A stretch of DNA of 17,995 nucleotides from Flavobacteriaceae bacterium (GTDB lineage Bacteria; Bacteroidota; Bacteroidia; Flavobacteriales; Flavobacteriaceae). Location of the stretch: the NCBI GenBank assembly GCA_013003145.1, contig JABDLH010000115.1, positions 1 through 17,995 on the forward strand. The letters run 5' to 3'. Below, one piece after another: positions 15,629 to 17,995 of the stretch (the first letter of the stretch is position 1; each line of letters starts with the position of its first letter). The notes beneath the pieces are model-generated. The model saw nothing but the letters and a program-made list of their open reading frames with translations. It searched no databases and had not been told where the DNA came from. The position numbers were made by a program, and so were the translations under genes.

Positions 15629-16196
15629 AGAATATTGGGAACAGCGGTACAAGGAAAACCGGCTTGGCTGGGATATCGGTCATGTTTCTTCCCCTTTAAA
15701 AAAATATATCGATGGCCTGGAGAACAAGGATATGAAGATCCTGGTTCCCGGGGCCGGCTATGGATACGAAGTCAGTTACCTGCATCAACAGGGGTTCTCC
15801 TCCGTCTACGCGGTTGATTATGCCGCTGAACCACTGCAAAGAATTCGCCGGGAAAACCCGAAATTTCCCGAAGAACATTTGATCGAAGGCGATTTCTTTG
15901 ACATGGAGGAATCGGGTTTTGATCTCATCCTGGAACAAACCTTCTTTTGCTCCCTATCGCCGGAGCTGAGGCCACGATATGTTGAAAAAACCTATAGCCT
16001 TTTAACAGAAGGAGGTATGTTATGTGGTTTATTATTTGATTTCCCTTTAACGGAGAACGGCCCTCCTTTTGGGGGTGATTCCCAGATGTACAGGGATCTG
16101 TTTCAACCTCCTTTCAAGATCGACACCCTGGAGCGCGCCTATAATTCGATTACCCCGAGACAGGGTAACGAACTGTTTTTTATCTTTACAAAATAA
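15615..16196 (+). CDS. SAM-dependent methyltransferase, TPMT-like family
   Basis: A 193-residue class I methyltransferase close to the thiopurine/thiol methyltransferase (TPMT) family. The family start WEQRYKENRLGWDIGHVSSP is present. The SAM-binding motif I is ILVPGAGYGYE (about 42-52), with acidic Asp68 in YAVDYA, then EGDFFD (91-96) and the motif LILEQTFFCSLSPELRPRY. PPFGG near 155 is also typical. TPMT-like enzymes in bacteria methylate thiols, selenium or tellurium compounds; the real substrate here is unknown. The PGAG in place of the more usual PGCG is within normal variation. It is the middle gene of the S4-methyltransferase-phosphoribosyltransferase operon, 11 bases before the next start. 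Confidence 0.9.
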   Translation: MKLNKEYWEQRYKENRLGWDIGHVSSPLKKYIDGLENKDMKILVPGAGYGYEVSYLHQQGFSSVYAVDYAAEPLQRIRRENPKFPEEHLIEGDFFDMEESGFDLILEQTFFCSLSPELRPRYVEKTYSLLTEGGMLCGLLFDFPLTENGPPFGGDSQMYRDLFQPPFKIDTLERAYNSITPRQGNELFFIFTK

Positions 16197-16207
16197 ACCC
16201 GCGGAGC

Positions 16208-16705
16208 ATGCAGCACAGGATCCTCTCCCATAAAGAGATACAGTACAAAATTGAACGGATCGCATACCAGATCTACGAAGCCAATGTTGATGAGGATTAC
16301 CTTATCCTGGCAGGGATCGAGGGAGGCGGGCTCAAATTTGCCAGGAAGCTGCAGAAGGTTTTACAGAAGATCACCGATGCAGAAATTGTACTCTGCAAAG
16401 TAGAGATGAATAAGAAGGATCCCTTAAGCAGCGGAGTCAAGACTTCTTTAAGTACTGAAGAATACGCTAACCGATCTGTAGTGATCGTAGATGATGTCCT
16501 AAACTCGGGAACCACGCTGATCTACGGGGTGCATCATTTTTTACAAACTCCCTTAAAACAATTAAAGACAGCGGTACTCGTGAACCGGAATCACAAGAAA
16601 TACCCGGTAAAAGCAGATTACAAGGGAATATCCCTGTCTACTTCCCTGCAGGAACATGTAAAGGTTGATTTCCAGTCAAAAAATGACGCCGTTTTTTTAG
16701 AGTAA
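16208..16705 (+). CDS. Type I phosphoribosyltransferase, PyrR-like
   Basis: A 165-residue cytoplasmic protein with the PRPP-binding motif VVIVDDVLNSGTT at residues 91-103 and the conserved loop LAGIEGGGLKFA (about 34-45) that contacts pyrophosphate. The start MQHRILSHKEIQYKIERIAYQI and the overall length resemble PyrR (bifunctional pyrimidine regulator / uracil phosphoribosyltransferase) and hypoxanthine PRTs. No pyrimidine genes are nearby, so a regulatory PyrR role cannot be supported, and the base used is unknown. The gene ends 9 bases inside the convergent aroK gene with no terminator between. Confidence 0.9.
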   Translation: MQHRILSHKEIQYKIERIAYQIYEANVDEDYLILAGIEGGGLKFARKLQKVLQKITDAEIVLCKVEMNKKDPLSSGVKTSLSTEEYANRSVVIVDDVLNSGTTLIYGVHHFLQTPLKQLKTAVLVNRNHKKYPVKADYKGISLSTSLQEHVKVDFQSKNDAVFLE

Positions 16706-17209
16706 GCCAGTAATTTCTGATACGACCTCTGCCCTATCCTTAGCTGCGGCATTAATAGTATGAGTAGCCTGCATATAGTAATTCCTTCTCTCAAAAAGAT
16801 GCTTCCCGATAAACTCGGGTAATTCCTCATCCTGTATATCCCGGATAAGGGGTCGTTTTGCCTTTTCTGTTAAAAGTCGTTCATTGAGCACAGGAATAGG
16901 AAGACTCAGGTAAAAGACATGTGGAGTACTCTCCAGGATAAGTTTCATATTATTGGAATAGCAAGGTGTACCACCTCCCAGGGCAATGACTATATCTGAT
17001 GAATCCGTGAGAATTTTTTTTAAGTGAAGATGTTCTTGCTTCCTGAAGTAGATCTCTCCTTTATCGAGGAAAATCTGCGGGATACTGCTACCGAGGTTCT
17101 CTTCGATATAATCATCTAAATCGGTAAAAGGAAAACTCAAACGTTCAGCAAGCTCCTTGCCGATAGTAGACTTCCCACTCCCCATATAACCCAGTAAAAC
17201 AATCTTCAT
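16697..17209 (-). CDS. aroK: Shikimate kinase
   Basis: Phosphorylates shikimate at the 3-hydroxyl with ATP, the fifth step of the pathway to chorismate and aromatic amino acids. From the ATG at 17209 it has 170 residues, the normal length. Walker A is GYMGSGKS (7-14). The shikimate/magnesium motif DLDDYIE is at 30-36, and the binding loops RKQEH and ALGGGTPC follow. The lid region holds KAKRPLIRD, and ERRNYYMQATHTINA is the usual tail. A longer frame to 17239 adds ten residues (MREVCGKIFF) before the conserved MKIVLLG and is rejected. No other aromatic pathway gene is near. Its stop overlaps the convergent phosphoribosyltransferase gene. Confidence 0.96.
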   Translation of the reverse strand: MKIVLLGYMGSGKSTIGKELAERLSFPFTDLDDYIEENLGSSIPQIFLDKGEIYFRKQEHLHLKKILTDSSDIVIALGGGTPCYSNNMKLILESTPHVFYLSLPIPVLNERLLTEKAKRPLIRDIQDEELPEFIGKHLFERRNYYMQATHTINAAAKDRAEVVSEITGLL

Positions 17210-17263
17210 GAAAAATATTTTTCCACAAACTTCCCTCAAAATCAGGGGATTTCAAAGAAATGT

Positions 17264-17271
17264 CAAAAATA
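17264..17271 (-). promoter_or_regulatory. Predicted -7 box of aroK
   Basis: TATTTTTG on the - strand matches TAnnTTTG; transcription would start near 17257, about 48 bases before the ATG at 17209. The -33 position has only TTC. It lies back to back with the tRNA-Lys promoter. Confidence 0.5.
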
Positions 17272-17284
17272 TCAGTATTTGCCC

Positions 17285-17314
17285 TTGAAAAATTAAGAAT
17301 AGATAGTATATTTG
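17285..17314 (+). promoter_or_regulatory. Predicted promoter of tRNA-Lys
   Basis: TTG (17285-17287), 19 bases, TATATTTG (17307-17314): a full match to the Bacteroidota promoter pattern, 36 bases before the mature tRNA. Confidence 0.78.
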
Positions 17315-17350
17315 CAGCCGCATTGACAAAGAGATATGCGTTGAAACAAT

Positions 17351-17423
17351 GACTTGGTAGCTCAGTTGGTAGAGCATCTCCCTTTTAAGGAGAGGGTCCT
17401 GGGTTCGAGCCCCAGCCAAGTCA
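17351..17423 (+). tRNA. tRNA-Lys (anticodon TTT)
   Basis: A 73-base cloverleaf with a single anticodon TTT. Acceptor stem GACTTGG (17351-17357) pairs with CCAAGTC (17416-17422). The D arm is GCTC-AGTTGGTA-GAGC. The anticodon arm is TCTCC-CTTTTAA-GGAGA. The T arm is CTGGG-TTCGAGC-CCCAG. The discriminator base is A at 17423. The CCA end is not encoded and must be added by the CCA enzyme. It stands alone between its own promoter and terminator. Confidence 0.98.
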
Positions 17424-17434
17424 CTAGCGAAAGC

Positions 17435-17463
17435 AAAACCCGCCTAAGATAGGCGGGTTTTTT
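17435..17463 (+). terminator. Intrinsic terminator after tRNA-Lys
   Basis: Perfect 12-base stem AAAACCCGCCTA / TAGGCGGGTTTT with loop AGA, followed by TTGTTTT. It begins 12 bases after the tRNA. Confidence 0.93.
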
Positions 17464-17533
17464 GTTTTACGGCCATGCCAAGTTTACTAGGGCATGGGTA
17501 GGAAACAAAAAAGCAGGCAAGCCTAGCCGGAAC

Positions 17534-17837
17534 AGTTCGAGGTTCGGAGTTTGGGGTTTGGGGTTAGAAATAAAGTTTAGTTTTTGCAATTTAGGACGGC
17601 GGGGCCCAACGAGCGCAGCGAAGTTAACCCCAGGCGAACCGGTTCGAGGTTCGAAGTTTTAAGTTCGAGTGAAAGATTGCTTTTGCACCTTGGGACGGCT
17701 GGGTCCAACGAGCGAAGCGGGCGGTTGGCGGTTGGCAGTTTGGAGTTTGGCGTTTGGCGTTTGGAGTTTGGAGTTTGGAGTTTGGAGTTTGAAATAAAGT
17801 GTAGTTTTTGCACCTTGAGACGGCTGTGTCCAAGGCG
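17534..17837. repeat. Three-copy composite repeat (heptamer array plus core)
   Basis: Each copy is a run of 7-base units of type RGTTYGR followed by a core of about 50 bases. Copy 1: heptamers 17534-17568, core 17567-17623. Copy 2: heptamers 17641-17668, core 17671-17723. Copy 3: heptamers 17722-17792, core 17791-17837. Shared core words are GAAATAAAG, TTTTTGCACCTT, GACGGC and CCAACGAGCG, with a few mismatches per copy. Cores start 104 and 120 bases apart. No terminal inverted repeats or transposase are seen. Confidence 0.85.
17722..17792. repeat. Heptamer tandem array AGTTTGG
   Basis: Ten units in step: CGGTTGG twice, CAGTTTGG (one base longer), AGTTTGG, CGTTTGG twice, AGTTTGG three times, and AGTTTGA. 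The last four are nearly identical, suggesting recent expansion by slippage. Confidence 0.92.
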
Positions 17838-17995
17838 TTTAACAACTATCTCCTGCCAAGTTACTTTTACCAAAAATCCTATCTGATAAAAAGTATATAA
17901 AGCTGGATCTTTTATATCCAATTTTCCATAGCATACATTCGGATCGCATGACCGATGTAACTCTTAAAAACCTTACTACATTTATTATCTATACC

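Larger units (their letters stand above)
17464..17995. other. Gene-free stretch to the window edge
   Basis: No convincing coding sequence or RNA gene. 17534-17837 is the three-copy composite repeat described separately. Frames of 60-110 codons cross it on both strands, but all read the same repeat (for instance the SKLQTPN heptapeptide on the - strand), so they are by-products. 17838-17995 is A+T-rich and holds only a short imperfect palindrome around 17904-17920 and a 27-codon open frame from the right edge. Confidence 0.75.

Noticed and set aside
17534..17837. CRISPR array
   Set aside because: Units are 7 bases without spacers, and the larger copies are themselves diverged with no unique spacers of equal length; no cas genes are present.
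17462..17921. Several open frames of 60-114 codons on both strands
   Set aside because: They all cross the heptamer/core repeats; a 7-base unit has no stop in several frames and produces SKLQTPN-type repeats. No start signal, family or coding pattern is seen.
17912..17995. End of a - strand gene entering from the right edge (27 open codons)
   Set aside because: Too short to tell from chance in A+T-rich DNA, and the peptide is not recognised.
1..17995. Mobile element, prophage, defence system or biosynthetic cluster
   Set aside because: No transposase, integrase, phage, nuclease-partner or assembly-line gene is present; all recognised genes are core or common flavobacterial genes.

Overview
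The window is a piece of chromosome from a marine-type member of the Flavobacteriia (Bacteroidota). Four things support this. The order thrS-infC-rpmI-rplT and the protein sequences are typical of the class. Transketolase is split into two subunits. Genes are preceded by the Bacteroidota promoter pattern TTG-N19/20-TAnnTTTG with very short leaders instead of strong Shine-Dalgarno sites. Tgt lacks the zinc cysteines of the E. coli enzyme. Base composition is moderate and even except at the far right. No genus is claimed.

Layout. 1-3430: a translation operon on the + strand (threonyl-tRNA synthetase, IF3 with a non-AUG start, L35, L20), closed by a strong terminator. 3441-4164: a small EF-hand protein and a YjbQ-family protein on the - strand, divergent from a Cof-type HAD phosphatase (4259-5059). 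5056-11395: a long - strand block read right to left. It holds tgt and an LptF/LptG permease (overlapping TAGTG junction), accA with its own promoter, dnaB, and a secreted Bacteroidota protein that databases often call 'asparagine synthetase B' although nothing in it supports that. 11503-14019: split transketolase and a PorT-like outer-membrane barrel protein, ended by two terminators. 14187-15179: an FKBP-type isomerase lipoprotein with an aspartate-rich, calcium-binding-like tail. 15257-16705: an S4 RNA-binding protein, a TPMT-like methyltransferase and a PyrR-like phosphoribosyltransferase, packed as an operon that converges on aroK. 17285-17463: a tRNA-Lys(TTT) gene with a textbook promoter and terminator. 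17464-17995: no gene, but a three-copy composite repeat.

Most genes are core housekeeping: translation, tRNA modification, replication, fatty-acid synthesis, LPS transport, pentose phosphate and shikimate pathways. I found no mobile element, CRISPR array, toxin-antitoxin pair, defence locus or biosynthetic cluster, and I do not think the window contains a new multi-gene system. The items most worth a second look are the heptamer-plus-core repeat at 17534-17837, the zinc-less Tgt, the misnamed secreted protein, the rare start codon of infC, and the inverted repeat in front of dnaB. Recognising TAnnTTTG boxes also corrects several start codons, because the longest reading frames of accA, tgt and transketolase begin inside or upstream of their own promoter.
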